Source of the DNA: Streptomyces sp. NBC_00390 | GTDB lineage: Bacteria > Actinomycetota > Actinomycetes > Streptomycetales > Streptomycetaceae | Assembly (NCBI RefSeq): GCF_036057275.1 | Contig: NZ_CP107945.1 | Location: 1,178,001-1,242,000 of the forward strand | DNA: 64,000 bases | Reading direction: 5' to 3' | Shown here: positions 28,924 to 37,844 of the stretch, piece after piece | Position numbering within the stretch: position 1 is the first letter of the stretch | Layout: every line of letters begins with the position of its first letter | The notes under the pieces: generated by a model | The model's input: only the letters and a program-made list of their open reading frames with translations | Told to the model about the DNA's origin: nothing | The model's database searches: none | Made by a program: the position numbers and the translations under genes

Positions 28924-29433
28924 TCAGGGGCGGACGACCGTCAGGCCTACCGCATCCGCGGCCCAGCCCGCCGCCACCGCGCAGAGCACCGGAAGCACCA
29001 GCAAGGCCACACCCATCGCCGACGGAAACCTCCCTCGCTCGCGCACCACTTCACGCGGCGCGAACGCCTTGCCCGTCGCGGCCTTCGTGTGCGTCGTCGA
29101 CACCGGAGTGGTGACGCTCAGAGCCACCAAGGCCACCTCACGCCAGCGCAGCCGTTCGTCCCCGTGCACCGGGAGGGTCCACGACGACACCCAGCCCCGG
29201 AACGGCAGCAGCGCCAGGGCGAGACCGCACAGGAAGCCGGCACACGCTGCGAGCGTGCCGGGCCAGGGCTCTTGCGCCACGTACCGAATGAGAAGCGCCA
29301 CCACGACGATCGCCGGAACCGGGATCAGCAGCGGTATCGGCCACTCACGTCGGTCCGGGAGCCAGCGCAACAGCAGGCAGGAGAGCACGATCTCGGGGAT
29401 CAGGACAGCAACGACCCACAAAGTCAGGGGCAT
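28924..29433 (-). CDS. Small multi-pass membrane protein next to the ALF-repeat gene
   Basis: The protein has 169 residues from ATG 29433 (GGAG upstream). There are about four membrane segments: LWVVAVLIPEIVLSCLLL (4-22), IPLLIPVPAIVVVALLI (33-50), GTLAACAGFLCGLALALL (60-77) and SAMGVALLVLPVLCAVAAG near the C-terminus. A charged cytoplasmic or external loop lies between segments 3 and 4. Family not recognised. Its start is only 11 bp from the stop of the upstream small membrane protein, and both follow the ALF-repeat gene in the same direction. The three genes probably form one transcript. A role as an immunity or export partner is a hypothesis. Confidence 0.7.
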   Translation of the reverse strand: MPLTLWVVAVLIPEIVLSCLLLRWLPDRREWPIPLLIPVPAIVVVALLIRYVAQEPWPGTLAACAGFLCGLALALLPFRGWVSSWTLPVHGDERLRWREVALVALSVTTPVSTTHTKAATGKAFAPREVVRERGRFPSAMGVALLVLPVLCAVAAGWAADAVGLTVVRP

Positions 29434-29444
29434 GGGACGCTCCG

Positions 29445-29843
29445 TCACATGTCGAGGAGGGTGCCGAGCGCGGCGGCCGTCAAGAGGGTGACGGCGAAGA
29501 AGGTGCCCAGGAAGACCATGACGTGCTTGGGCGTCGCGCGCTCCATCGTTCCACCGGCGCGGACCAGGGCCACCTGGCGTCGGATGTACTTGGTGAAGAC
29601 GGCCATGGCCATCAGCAGGCCCAGCATCACGACGGTGTAGAGCTGCAGCGCCGTCTGCACACCCTCGCCCCGCATCGCGGTGTCCCCGACCGCCGAAAGG
29701 CCGCCGGCCAAGCCGGGGGCTGTCGCGAGGAACACCTTCCACTTCCTCGGCGTCGCCCAGGACTGCATGACCGCGCCGAACACGATGGCCACCGCGGCAG
29801 CCGCGATCCACCAACCAGTGGTGGAGGACCAGAAACTGAACAC
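29445..29843 (-). CDS. Small membrane protein, second gene after the ALF-repeat gene
   Basis: The protein has 132 residues. I chose GTG 29843, which has a G-rich ribosome binding site (CTAGGGGG) upstream, over an in-frame start 42 bp earlier. Predicted membrane segments are GWWIAAAAVAIVFGAVM (10-28), LQLYTVVMLGLLMAMAVF (about 65-83) and VMVFLGTFFAVTLLTAAALG near the C-terminus; an amphipathic region lies between the first two. No family recognised. It lies 81 bp downstream of the ALF-repeat gene and 11 bp upstream of the next membrane gene. Confidence 0.7.
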   Translation of the reverse strand: MFSFWSSTTGWWIAAAAVAIVFGAVMQSWATPRKWKVFLATAPGLAGGLSAVGDTAMRGEGVQTALQLYTVVMLGLLMAMAVFTKYIRRQVALVRAGGTMERATPKHVMVFLGTFFAVTLLTAAALGTLLDM

Positions 29844-29924
29844 GGAAGACCCCCTAGGTGCTGCGGAACCGCGTGGATGGGGCAAGCCTGCGACTCGCCC
29901 CGTCCACGCGTCTGTGCGGGCTGC

Positions 29925-32900
29925 TTACCAGGTGAAGATGCCGATCACGGTAGTCGTGACGTCGTAGCCGATGTCCACGATCTTCTCACCGATGACCCTC
30001 TCGTCGATGCCTGCTCTGCGGAGCAGGCTCCTCGTCAGCTTCGACTTGCCGATGAAGCTTCCGCCGAGCACGAAGAGGCCGAGAGCGGAATGGAACTCCT
30101 TGCTGTCCCAGCCGTATCCCCAGCACGCCAGGCCGGCACTCACTCCTTGCAGACCCCAGGAGGCGTATCCCGCCCCCACAGCGATCGGACCCGCGACCGG
30201 CGCGGCCGGCGTCAGCGCCACGAGGCCGGCGACCACCGCGACAACGCCGGCACCGGTGCTCCAGTGGCCGACCGCCGACGACCAGTCCTTGGGGTCCGTG
30301 ATGTCCTCGGGCCAGAAGCCGAACCACTTGGTGTCACCGGTCTTGTCGTCGTTCTCCGCGTTGTCGGCGGGGTTCGTCCCCGCCTGCGCCTGCTGCGCGG
30401 CCAGCTCGGCCGCCTTGCGTGCCGCCTCCCTGGCTTCCTCCACACGCTTCCTGACAGCGATCGCGCGCGCCTCGCTGGCCGCGACCGCCGCCGCCTTGGC
30501 GTCCTTGCCGGCCTGGATGGCGGAGGCCCGCGCCGCGGATGCCGAGGACTGCGCATTCACCGCGGACGCCACCGCCTGGGTGGCCGACGCCGACGCCTGG
30601 CGCATCGAGTAGTTGGCGCTCCGGGCCGCACCGCGCGCGGTAGCCGCCGCCGCCTTGGCGGCATTGGCCGACACCTGGGCGGCCGCGGCCGACCTGTCGG
30701 CGTCTTCGGCGTTGGTCTTGGCCTCGGCGGCCGAGTCGAGGGCGTCCTTGGCGTAACCGTCCGCCTTCGCCTTCCACTCGAGCGCCTCGTTGGCCGCGTT
30801 GCGGGCCTCCGCAGCAGCCTGGGAGGCACGCGCCGCGTCCTCTCGCGCCTTGGCGGCGACCTTCGCGGCGTGCGCGATGGCGGCACGCATGGCCGCCACG
30901 TGCGTGAGGTGGTCGTGGTCGAGCTGGGCGACGTAGTGCTTGTCCTGGATCACAAAGGCGCGCCGCATGCGCGACGAGCCCTCGAGGAGGATCTGCGCGG
31001 CCGACTTCATGTACGGGCCGCCGGTCTGCTGGAGACTGAGGATCTCGACCCGGTCGTCCTCCTTCGTCGCCTCGGCCCATTCGACGGCGAGGAAGTGGTG
31101 CAGGGCCTTGGCGCTGCCGTCGTTGAGGGCGGCCTGGGCCTTGGCCTGGACCGCTCTGCCCGGTGCGCCGTTCAGTACCTTCAGCACGGAGATCCGGTAG
31201 TGCTCGAGCCCCGCTGCGATGGCGCCGGTGTCGAGGAACCGGGCTGCGGCGCCCGGAGTTTCGTCGACGAGCGTCCGGTGGGCGGCCTCCGCGATGTCGA
31301 CCACGGACGCCGACGCGAGGGACAGCACGTTCTCGCGGTCGTCCTGATCCAGGGCCAGGGTGCGGTCGGTGCTGATCCAGTTGACCACGTCCTCGTCCGT
31401 GCCGGCGAGCGCGTACTCGGCCGCCTCACGGGTCCAAGTGCCGCTCGAGACCAGCAGCTTGACGGCGGCCTGGCGGCCCGAGTCGACGGCCTTGACCGTG
31501 TCCCCGCCCAGCAGCGCCGACTCTGCGGCCGCGACCAGGTCCTTGGTCTCCTGGCTGAGCTTCTCCGCCTGAGTGCGCTGCGTCTCCATGAGGAGTGCGT
31601 CGTCGGCCTCGGCCTGCGTCTTGAAGCGGGCCAGCGCGATGCCTATTTCCTCGTCCTCGGCGATCCGGGTGGTCTCCGAGTCCCGGGCCGCCTTCTCCAC
31701 TGCGATCGCTTCGTTGACCGCTTTAGTGGCCGTGTCGGCCGCCTTCACTGCGGCGGCGGCGTACTCGGTGGAGCGCTTGGCGTACTCGACCGCCTCGCCC
31801 GCGTGGGCCGCCGCCTCCTCGGCAGCGTCCGCGGCCTTGTCGGCGTGCTCCGCGGCGCTGTTGGCCGCGTCGCGTGCCACGGCAGCCGCGGACGCGGCAC
31901 GGTTCGCCAAGGTCTGCGCGGTGCCGGCCGCGCGGGTGGCCCGCGCGGCGGCGGCGTTGGCCTCGGCGGCGGCGGCCCGCGCCTTGGCGGCCTGGGACTT
32001 GGCTGCGCCCGCCGCGTTGGCGGCGTCGGCCGCGGCGTTGGCGGCCGCGGCCGCGTTCTGGGCTGCGCCCGCGGCCGCCGAGCCGGCGGACGCCGCCTGC
32101 TGGGAGGCGATCGAAGCCTGGTGAGCGGCTCCGGCCGCGGTGCGCGCACGGGCCGCGGCGTTGCGGGCGCCCTGGGCCGCCGAGCGGGCGGCGGCCGCCT
32201 TGGACGCGTCCTTGGACGCGGCGATCGCGGCCCGGTAGGCGCGGGAGGCGGCACCGCCTGCGCTGGCCGCGGCTGCAGCCGCGGCCTGCGCCGCCTGCGC
32301 CGCGCGCCGCGAGGCGGACTGGGCGGTGCGCGAGGCGACGATGGCCGTGGACGCGGCGGCGGCGGCACCGTTCGCGGCGTTCGCGGCGTTGTTGGCCGCC
32401 TTCGCCGACTTCTTCACGTCCTGCTCGGCTGCCAGCGCCTCCGCCTTCGCCTCGAGGGCAGCCCCCTTGGCCTTCGCGGCGGCCTCCTTGGCCTCCTCGG
32501 ACGCGGCGACGGCCTTCTCCGTCGTCAGCTTCGCCCGCTTGCCCTCGCGCTCCACGATCTCGACCAGCTGCTCGATCGTCGCGGCCTCGTCGTCGCGGGC
32601 ACGGGCGATGAACTGGCCGGACATCAAGAACCGGTCGATCGCATCGCGCGATCCGTCGTCCAGGGCGCGTTGCGCGTACTTCTTCACCTCCGGGGAGGCC
32701 GTGTTGAGGATGGTGGTGACCTTCACCCGGCTGTCCTCGTCCCGGGCGGTGTACTGGGTGTCCACCAGGAAGGACGTCAACGCGGCGCGGGTGTTCGTGT
32801 TCAGCGCCTTGCCGGCCTCCCGCTTCACTGCGGATCCGCTGTTGCTGCTGACCGAAGTCACCGCCACCCGGAGGTCCTCCATGACGGCGTTGGTGAATCC

Positions 32901-33299
32901 GTCGGCCATGTAGGCGGCGATCGCGCTGTCCCCTCCGGACAGGGCCGCGCCGGCCGAAGTCTGAACTGCCCTGCCCGACTTGGCGAGTCCGGCGAAGAGG
33001 GCCAGGCGGTTGTCCTGCGCCTTGGCCGCCGCCAGCTCCTGGCCGAGGAACGTGGAGACGGCAGCCGAACCACCCACGAGAGCGGCGGCGGCTGACTCGC
33101 GGACCGTCTGGCCGCCGAGCTTGTACTCCCACACGGCCTTGCCGCGGTCGGTATCGGGCAGGCCGGTGTCCACAGCGTTGGCCCCGGCAGCATGAGCGGG
33201 GCCGGCGGCCAGAGTGATGATCGACGGCAGGGCCGGGGCCGCGGCAGCCCCAGCCAGCGCGGTAAGAATCCGGCGCCTGCTCCACAACGTTGACGACAA
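29925..33299 (-). CDS. Tat-exported ALF-repeat giant coiled-coil protein, candidate polymorphic toxin or wall-spanning protein
   Basis: The protein has 1124 residues from a TTG start at 33299, with AGGAAGG upstream. Residues 1-38 form a twin-arginine signal (SRRRILTALAGAAAAPALP). Residues about 40-215 hold ALF-type repeats (ESAAAALVGGSAAVSTFL; REAGKALNTNTRAALTSFL; QRALDDGSRDAIDRFLMSG). Residues about 225-555 form an extremely Ala-rich, heptad-like helix. A second ALF block lies at about 590-760 (AAEYALAGTDEDVVNWIS, AALNDGSAKALHHFLA, RMRRAFVIQDKHYVA). A second Ala-rich coil runs from about 770 to 930. The last roughly 180 residues differ: a tryptophan-rich start (WFGFWPEDITDPKDWSSAV) followed by hydrophobic, glycine-rich segments. 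ALF repeats are known from secreted Streptomyces proteins, some with C-terminal toxin domains. The C-terminal domain here is not recognised. Two small membrane proteins follow. Confidence 0.8.
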   Translation of the reverse strand: MSSTLWSRRRILTALAGAAAAPALPSIITLAAGPAHAAGANAVDTGLPDTDRGKAVWEYKLGGQTVRESAAAALVGGSAAVSTFLGQELAAAKAQDNRLALFAGLAKSGRAVQTSAGAALSGGDSAIAAYMADGFTNAVMEDLRVAVTSVSSNSGSAVKREAGKALNTNTRAALTSFLVDTQYTARDEDSRVKVTTILNTASPEVKKYAQRALDDGSRDAIDRFLMSGQFIARARDDEAATIEQLVEIVEREGKRAKLTTEKAVAASEEAKEAAAKAKGAALEAKAEALAAEQDVKKSAKAANNAANAANGAAAAASTAIVASRTAQSASRRAAQAAQAAAAAAASAGGAASRAYRAAIAASKDASKAAAARSAAQGARNAAARARTAAGAAHQASIASQQAASAGSAAAGAAQNAAAAANAAADAANAAGAAKSQAAKARAAAAEANAAAARATRAAGTAQTLANRAASAAAVARDAANSAAEHADKAADAAEEAAAHAGEAVEYAKRSTEYAAAAVKAADTATKAVNEAIAVEKAARDSETTRIAEDEEIGIALARFKTQAEADDALLMETQRTQAEKLSQETKDLVAAAESALLGGDTVKAVDSGRQAAVKLLVSSGTWTREAAEYALAGTDEDVVNWISTDRTLALDQDDRENVLSLASASVVDIAEAAHRTLVDETPGAAARFLDTGAIAAGLEHYRISVLKVLNGAPGRAVQAKAQAALNDGSAKALHHFLAVEWAEATKEDDRVEILSLQQTGGPYMKSAAQILLEGSSRMRRAFVIQDKHYVAQLDHDHLTHVAAMRAAIAHAAKVAAKAREDAARASQAAAEARNAANEALEWKAKADGYAKDALDSAAEAKTNAEDADRSAAAAQVSANAAKAAAATARGAARSANYSMRQASASATQAVASAVNAQSSASAARASAIQAGKDAKAAAVAASEARAIAVRKRVEEAREAARKAAELAAQQAQAGTNPADNAENDDKTGDTKWFGFWPEDITDPKDWSSAVGHWSTGAGVVAVVAGLVALTPAAPVAGPIAVGAGYASWGLQGVSAGLACWGYGWDSKEFHSALGLFVLGGSFIGKSKLTRSLLRRAGIDERVIGEKIVDIGYDVTTTVIGIFTW

Positions 33300-33972
33300 A
33301 ACAACTCGCCCTTCCTGTGTGAATTACGGCGGTGCACGCGCAAACGGATACTGCGCCCAAATTCATAGCGCCTGCGCACCAGCCAAGGCCGTGATGATTA
33401 CACATCAATTTCTGCGGCACATAGGGCGGCGGCTGCAAAATCGCTTTTGGCCCAGATTTCGACGTGATGTCGCTTCTCTGCCCGTACGCACAATAAATTG
33501 CATCGAAAACCAGCCACCCATCGCACGGAATCCACTAATCCAACGTTTACCAAACCGTTATACGCTCGCAGACAACCAATTGACGCTCGCAGTTCCCCGG
33601 CTTCAATTCTTGATCATTTCGTTACCTACTCCAGTACAACCCGCCTGAACTGCCGAAACCTGACCGTGGGCCATGTCAGGAAACCGATGCGATTGCCCCG
33701 GTTCATCCAGTGGACATCGCCAGGGGCAGCTGAGTTCAATGGAAATAACGCCACGGCCTGAATGGGGGCAGAGCGCTCGACTCTTGCCTCTTCCTGTCGA
33801 GCCATCCAGGCAGCCGGCGCGTTGGCTTGAAACCGTCCGATTACTCAACCAAACATTCCGGCAAGCGTTTTCCCTTGCGGTCGTGAGCGGCGCGCTTCTT
33901 CATACGGAGTGGGGCGGTGATGGGCATGGAAAAACAGGGAAAGGAGCCGTGATCTAAGTGAGGGAACTTCGC
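33300..33972. other. Long A/T-enriched divergent region
   Basis: This 673-bp gap separates the ALF-repeat gene (minus) from a small secreted protein gene (plus). The part at 33340-33660 contains A/T runs such as AATTTC, ATAAATTG and GTTATACG that stand out from the rest of the window. No coding frame has support. It probably holds both divergent promoters plus long leaders or an acquired segment. Confidence 0.45.
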
Positions 33973-34470
33973 ATGAAACTCGTCACTCGTGTCCTTGCGA
34001 CGGCGTGTGCCGCTGCTGTCGGAGCCGTCCTGTGGTCGACTTCCGCCTCCGGTGGGGGCGGCGACGACGTGGCGCCGGTTGCCGAGGGTGCGCCGGGCTA
34101 CGCGGTGGAGGACTTCAGCTACCCGAACGCCGACAAGATCCTGGCGGAGCAGAACATCGTGCTGAAGCGCGGTGACGGCCGCATCGTGCTGGCCGACTGC
34201 GCGAGCGAGGCCGGGCTGCTCGAGGTGTGGGCCCGTGAGAAGGACAAGATCTGCTTCAAGGTCACCGGCAGCTCCGGGTTCCTGACGATGGAGATCCCGG
34301 CCGTGTACGGCGTGAAGGGAAGCGCCGAGCAGACCGCCGAGGTCGACATGACCGTCGGAACGGAAGAGAAGTCCTTCGACGTCGCCAAGGGGACCTGGAC
34401 CGCGGTCGGCGAGAGCGCCGACCCCGAGGGGCGCGACCACATGCTCGTGGAGATCCGCACCTCCAAGTAG
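33973..34470 (+). CDS. Small secreted protein, unknown family
   Basis: The protein has 165 residues from ATG 33973, with GAGGG eight bases upstream. A GTG at 33958 is in frame, but its ribosome binding site spacing is poorer. Residues 1-27 form a Sec signal (LVTRVLATACAAAVGAVLWS). The mature domain, about 135 residues, is acidic and beta-rich (NIVLKRGDGRIVLADCAS, KICFKVTGSSGFLTMEIPAV). It has two cysteines that may pair and ends DHMLVEIRTSK. It is followed by a secreted pseudoprotease gene on the same strand after 134 bp. The pattern resembles small immunity- or inhibitor-like exported proteins, but I cannot assign one. Confidence 0.7.
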   Translation: MKLVTRVLATACAAAVGAVLWSTSASGGGGDDVAPVAEGAPGYAVEDFSYPNADKILAEQNIVLKRGDGRIVLADCASEAGLLEVWAREKDKICFKVTGSSGFLTMEIPAVYGVKGSAEQTAEVDMTVGTEEKSFDVAKGTWTAVGESADPEGRDHMLVEIRTSK

Positions 34471-34604
34471 CGCCCCGGAACGGGTTGACGCCGCACCCGG
34501 CCGGCCTGCGTACCGGCCGACTTGTCTCCTTTCGAACCTGCCATCACAAGGAACCCACTGAAGCTGGTCGAACGCGATCAGCGCTCTACCTTCAGGGACA
34601 CTTC

Positions 34605-36143
34605 ATGACCGCGAAACGTTCACGCTCGATGTGGGCGACCGGCGCCGCCATCGCCCTCGCCACCGTGGCGACCGCCGCCCCCTCCTCTGCGCTCACCGGA
34701 GCTGACGCCCCGGCACAGCTGAATTACGTCGCGAAGATCAACGTCGGTGAGCAGACGGCCTGTACGGGGACGCTCGTCGACCCGCGATGGGTGTTGACCG
34801 CGGCCACCTGCTTCGCCCCGGACGGAAAGCCCACAGCCGGCAAGCCCGCTGTCGCCACCACCGTCACCATCGGCCGCACCGACCTGACCCAGACCGGCGG
34901 CAGCGTCCAGCAGGGCATCAGGCTCGTCCCGCACGCCGACCGGGATCTGGTGCTCGTCAAGCTCGCCACCACGATCACCGATCCGGCCGTCAAGCCCGTG
35001 CGGCTGGCGACCACACCTGCCACTGCGGGCGAGGAACTGACGAAGGCCGGATTCGGACGTACCAAGACCGAATGGGTGCCGGACAAGCTCCACTCCGGCA
35101 CGTTCACCGTCGCCTCCACCACGGGCACGACCGTGGACCTCAACGGCTCCGACACGGCCACCGTCTGCAAGGGCGACGCCGGCGGTCCCGCCCTGCGCTC
35201 CGTCAACGGCACCCCGGAACTCGTCGCCGTCAACTCCCGCTCCTGGCAAGGCGGATGCCTCGGCAACGATCCCGCCGAAACCCGTACCGGTGCCATCGAC
35301 ACCCGCGTTGATGACATCGGCGACTGGGTCGATCACGCCACCTCCCGCAATTCGGACGACCTCACCGGTGACGGCAAGGCCGACCTTGCGGCCGTCAAGA
35401 GCGATGGCATTCTGTGGATCTACCCCGGCACCGGAAACGCGAGCGGCAGCACCTTCGGCACCCGCTTCCAGGCAGGCACCAGCTGGCAGAGCCAGGACGT
35501 CATCACCGTCGGAGACCTCAACAACGACGGCAGCGGTGACCTCCTGACCCGTCAGGCATCCGACGGCACGCTGTGGGTCTACCCCGGCACAGGAAAGCCC
35601 GGCATGGAGGCCCTCGCCACCCGCTACCAGGTCGGCAGGAGCTGGAAGTCCCAGGACATAACCCGCGCCGGTGACTTCAACAGTGACGGGCTCACCGACG
35701 TACTGACCCGCCAGGCCTCCGACGGCACTTTGTGGGTCTACCCCGGCACCGGTAAGCCGGGCATGGACGCTCTCGGCACCCGCTACCAGGTCGGCAACAG
35801 CTGGCAGAGCCAGGACGTCATCACCACCGGAGACCTCAACAACGACGGGCGCACTGATGTGTTGTCCCGTCAGGCCTCCGACGGCACCCTGTGGGTCTAC
35901 CCCGCCACCGGAAAGCCGGGCAAGGACACCCTCGGCACCCGCTACCAGATCGGCAGGAGCTGGAAGTCCCAGGACGTCACGCGCACCGGGGACTTCAACA
36001 GTGACGGGCTCACCGATGTACTGACCCGTCAGGCATCCGACGGCACGTTGTGGGTCTACCCCGGCACCGGAAAGCCCGGCATGGACACCCTCGGCACCCG
36101 CTACCAGGCCGGCACCGGCTGGGGACCCTACCGCATCATCTGA
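34605..36143 (+). CDS. Secreted trypsin-like (S1) pseudoprotease with FG-GAP repeats
   Basis: The protein has 512 residues from ATG 34605 (AGGGA upstream). The signal peptide covers 1-30. The S1 chymotrypsin-fold domain spans about 31-245: GTLVDPRWVLTAATCF replaces the usual TAAHC, so the catalytic His is Thr68. The Asp is kept (DRDLVLVK, Asp114). The nucleophile motif GDSGGP is GDAGGP, so the catalytic Ser is Ala192. Disulfide cysteines remain. Residues about 250-512 carry five FG-GAP/VCBS-type repeats with DxNxDG calcium loops. The fold without chemistry suggests a binding, decoy or adhesion role. Similar Thr/Ser and Ala substitutions occur, as I recall, in other Streptomyces FG-GAP trypsin-like proteins. 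A strong terminator follows directly. Confidence 0.9.
   Translation: MTAKRSRSMWATGAAIALATVATAAPSSALTGADAPAQLNYVAKINVGEQTACTGTLVDPRWVLTAATCFAPDGKPTAGKPAVATTVTIGRTDLTQTGGSVQQGIRLVPHADRDLVLVKLATTITDPAVKPVRLATTPATAGEELTKAGFGRTKTEWVPDKLHSGTFTVASTTGTTVDLNGSDTATVCKGDAGGPALRSVNGTPELVAVNSRSWQGGCLGNDPAETRTGAIDTRVDDIGDWVDHATSRNSDDLTGDGKADLAAVKSDGILWIYPGTGNASGSTFGTRFQAGTSWQSQDVITVGDLNNDGSGDLLTRQASDGTLWVYPGTGKPGMEALATRYQVGRSWKSQDITRAGDFNSDGLTDVLTRQASDGTLWVYPGTGKPGMDALGTRYQVGNSWQSQDVITTGDLNNDGRTDVLSRQASDGTLWVYPATGKPGKDTLGTRYQIGRSWKSQDVTRTGDFNSDGLTDVLTRQASDGTLWVYPGTGKPGMDTLGTRYQAGTGWGPYRII
35350..36130 (+). repeat. Alternating 159-bp FG-GAP repeats
   Basis: There are five 52-53-residue units. Units 2 and 4 begin GDLNNDG, and units 3 and 5 begin GDFNSDG. 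All share LTRQASDGTLWVYPGTGKPG with near-identical DNA. The alternation implies duplication of a two-unit (about 318-bp) block. Unit 1 is diverged. Confidence 0.85.
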
Positions 36144-36164
36144 GCGGCGGGACGATCTCCGATT

Positions 36165-36198
36165 CTTCCCCGCACCCCCTCTCAAGGGTGCGGGGAAG
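36165..36198 (+). terminator. Strong hairpin terminator after the pseudoprotease gene
   Basis: A perfect 13-bp stem pairs 36165-36177 (CTTCCCCGCACCC) with 36186-36198, closing an 8-nt loop. It lies 22 bp after the stop codon. There is no U-tract. Confidence 0.8.
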
Positions 36199-36291
36199 AG
36201 CCCCCGCCTTCCACAACTCGATCCCCTTGCCACGGTCCGGTGGCAGGAATATTGATCAGAAACGCTTTGGGTTCAGGCTCGTTGATGGTGT

Positions 36292-36756
36292 GTGAGTGAT
36301 CTGGTGGGGGATGCGCGGACCTGGTCGCCGGGCGCGCAGGAGGCTGTGCGGTTGCTTGCGGTGTCCCGGCGTTGGTGGAGGGCCGGGACCGTGTAGAGGT
36401 CGCCGCCCTGTTCAAGGTATCGGCCAGGGCCGTGGACAACTGGTGGGCGAAGTGGCAGGCCGGTGGGCGGGACGCACTGCTGTCCCGTACCCGAGGCCGT
36501 CACGCGGGGGAACATCAGGTCCTGTCCGAGGCCGAGCAGGCCGCCATCCGGCAGGCTGTTCTCGATCACACCCCCTGCGACCTGGGGCTTTCCGGTCACC
36601 TTTGGACACGCGGGCAGATAGGCGAGCTGATCATCAAGCCGTACCGAGTCCGGCGTGGGCAAGTACCTCAAACGCTGGGGCCTGACCTTCCAACGCCCCG
36701 ACAAGCGGGCCGTCGAGCAGGATCCGGAAGCGGTCCGCCTCTGGCACGAGGTGACA
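36292..36756 (+). pseudogene. IS630-family transposase, frameshifted and 3'-truncated
   Basis: It starts GTG 36292 (MSDLVGDARTWSPGAQEA). The protein continues in a second frame from about 36372 (LVEGRDRVEVAALFKVSARA, DNWWAKWQAGGRDALLSRTR, EAEQAAIRQAVLDHTPCDLG). It then moves to a third frame from about 36648 (GVGKYLKRWGLTFQRPDKRA, VEQDPEAVRLWHE). These are the HTH and linker parts of IS630 transposases. The DDE catalytic domain, which should follow, is absent. Two frameshifts and the truncation make it inactive. Confidence 0.8.
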
Positions 36757-36897
36757 CCTCACAACCAAGATCAGCCGTTGATTGGACAGACCCCAGAACT
36801 GGACTGCTCAATCATGTGACGATCGACGCATTGGGTAGATCGAGCCCGTACGCCGCTTCACTCTGGCACTGCGGCCCGAAACCGCTTCGTGGCGGCC

Positions 36898-36916
36898 GGG
36901 CCTGTCCGATAGGTCA
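36898..36916. repeat. Left terminal inverted repeat of the IS5-type segment
   Basis: GGGCCTGTCCGATAGGTCA differs from the reverse complement of 39150-39168 at one position (T/C). Confidence 0.7.
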
Positions 36917-36965
36917 GTGACGAGCTGGACCGCCGATCGTTCAGCACTGCGTGGGGCGAGGTGAT

Positions 36966-37832
36966 GTGACTGACTTTGAATGGGCCTAGCTGGAGCCGCA
37001 CTTGCCGAAGAACACCGGTCGGGGCGGACGCTGGAAGGAACACCGGAAGATCATCAATGGGATCTTGTTCCGCATACGGACCGGCATCCCGTGGAGGGAC
37101 CTTCCAAGGAGGTTCGGGAGCTGGCAGACCTGTTACGACCGGCACCGGCGCTGGTCCGCGGATGGCACTTGGGAGAGGATCGTCCGGGCCGTCCAGGCCG
37201 ATGCCGACGCGGATGGCCGGATCGACTGGTCCATGGTGAGTGTGGACTCCACAGTGTGCCGTGCTCATCGACACGCCGCCGGCGCACGCAAGCAGGCGCC
37301 GCGGAAAACGGGCAAGCGCACCCGGCCCGCTCAGCACCGCCCCGATGAGGCGCTGGGCCGTTCGCGCGGGGGCCTGACAACGAAAATTCACTTGGCAGGT
37401 GAGGGCGCTCTTCGGCCTCTTGCCATGCTGGTCACCCCCGGTCAGTGGGGCGATGCCCCACAGATGATCCCGGTTCTCGACCGCCTTCGCGTGCCTCGGC
37501 TGGACGGCGGCCGTCCCCGCACCCGGCCGGACCATCTCAGTGGCGACAAAGCGTACTCGTCACGCCGCAACCGCCGTTATCTGCGGAGTCGGCAGATCAA
37601 GCACACCATCCCCGAGCGCCGTGATCAGCGGGCCCACCGCCTGCGCCGTGGCAGCAGCGGCGGCAGGCCCACCGGCTTCGATGCGGCACGCTACGGCCGC
37701 AGAAACGAAGTTGAGCGGCTGATCAACCGATTGAAGGCGAACCGGGCAGTGGCCACGCGATTCGACAAGAGGGCGTATGTCTTTTACGGCACCTTGACCG
37801 TCGCAGCTCTGCGCCTCTGGCTTTGCGCATGA
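36966..37832 (+). pseudogene. IS5-family transposase interrupted by an amber codon at position 8
   Basis: The native start, GTG 36966, encodes MTDFEWA, then TAG at 36987, then LEPHLPKNTGRGGRWKEH in the same frame. The rest is intact to 37832: FRIRTGIPWRDLPRRFGSW, VSVDSTVCRAHRHAAG (first catalytic Asp), RSRGGLTTKIHL, LSGDKAYSSRRNRRYLR (second Asp) and RRNEVERLINRLK (Glu). A shorter protein could start at the TTG at 37002 and would keep all catalytic motifs, so loss of activity is not certain. It is the most complete IS5 copy in the window. Confidence 0.75.
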
Positions 37833-37844
37833 CCCGCCAACAAC

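Noticed and set aside
29523..33095. A 1190-codon open frame on the plus strand antisense to the ALF-repeat gene
   Set aside because: The Ala-rich codon pattern of the minus-strand gene leaves the opposite strand free of stops. The antisense translation is Arg/Gly/Val-rich with no domain, and the minus strand has a Tat signal and recognisable repeats.
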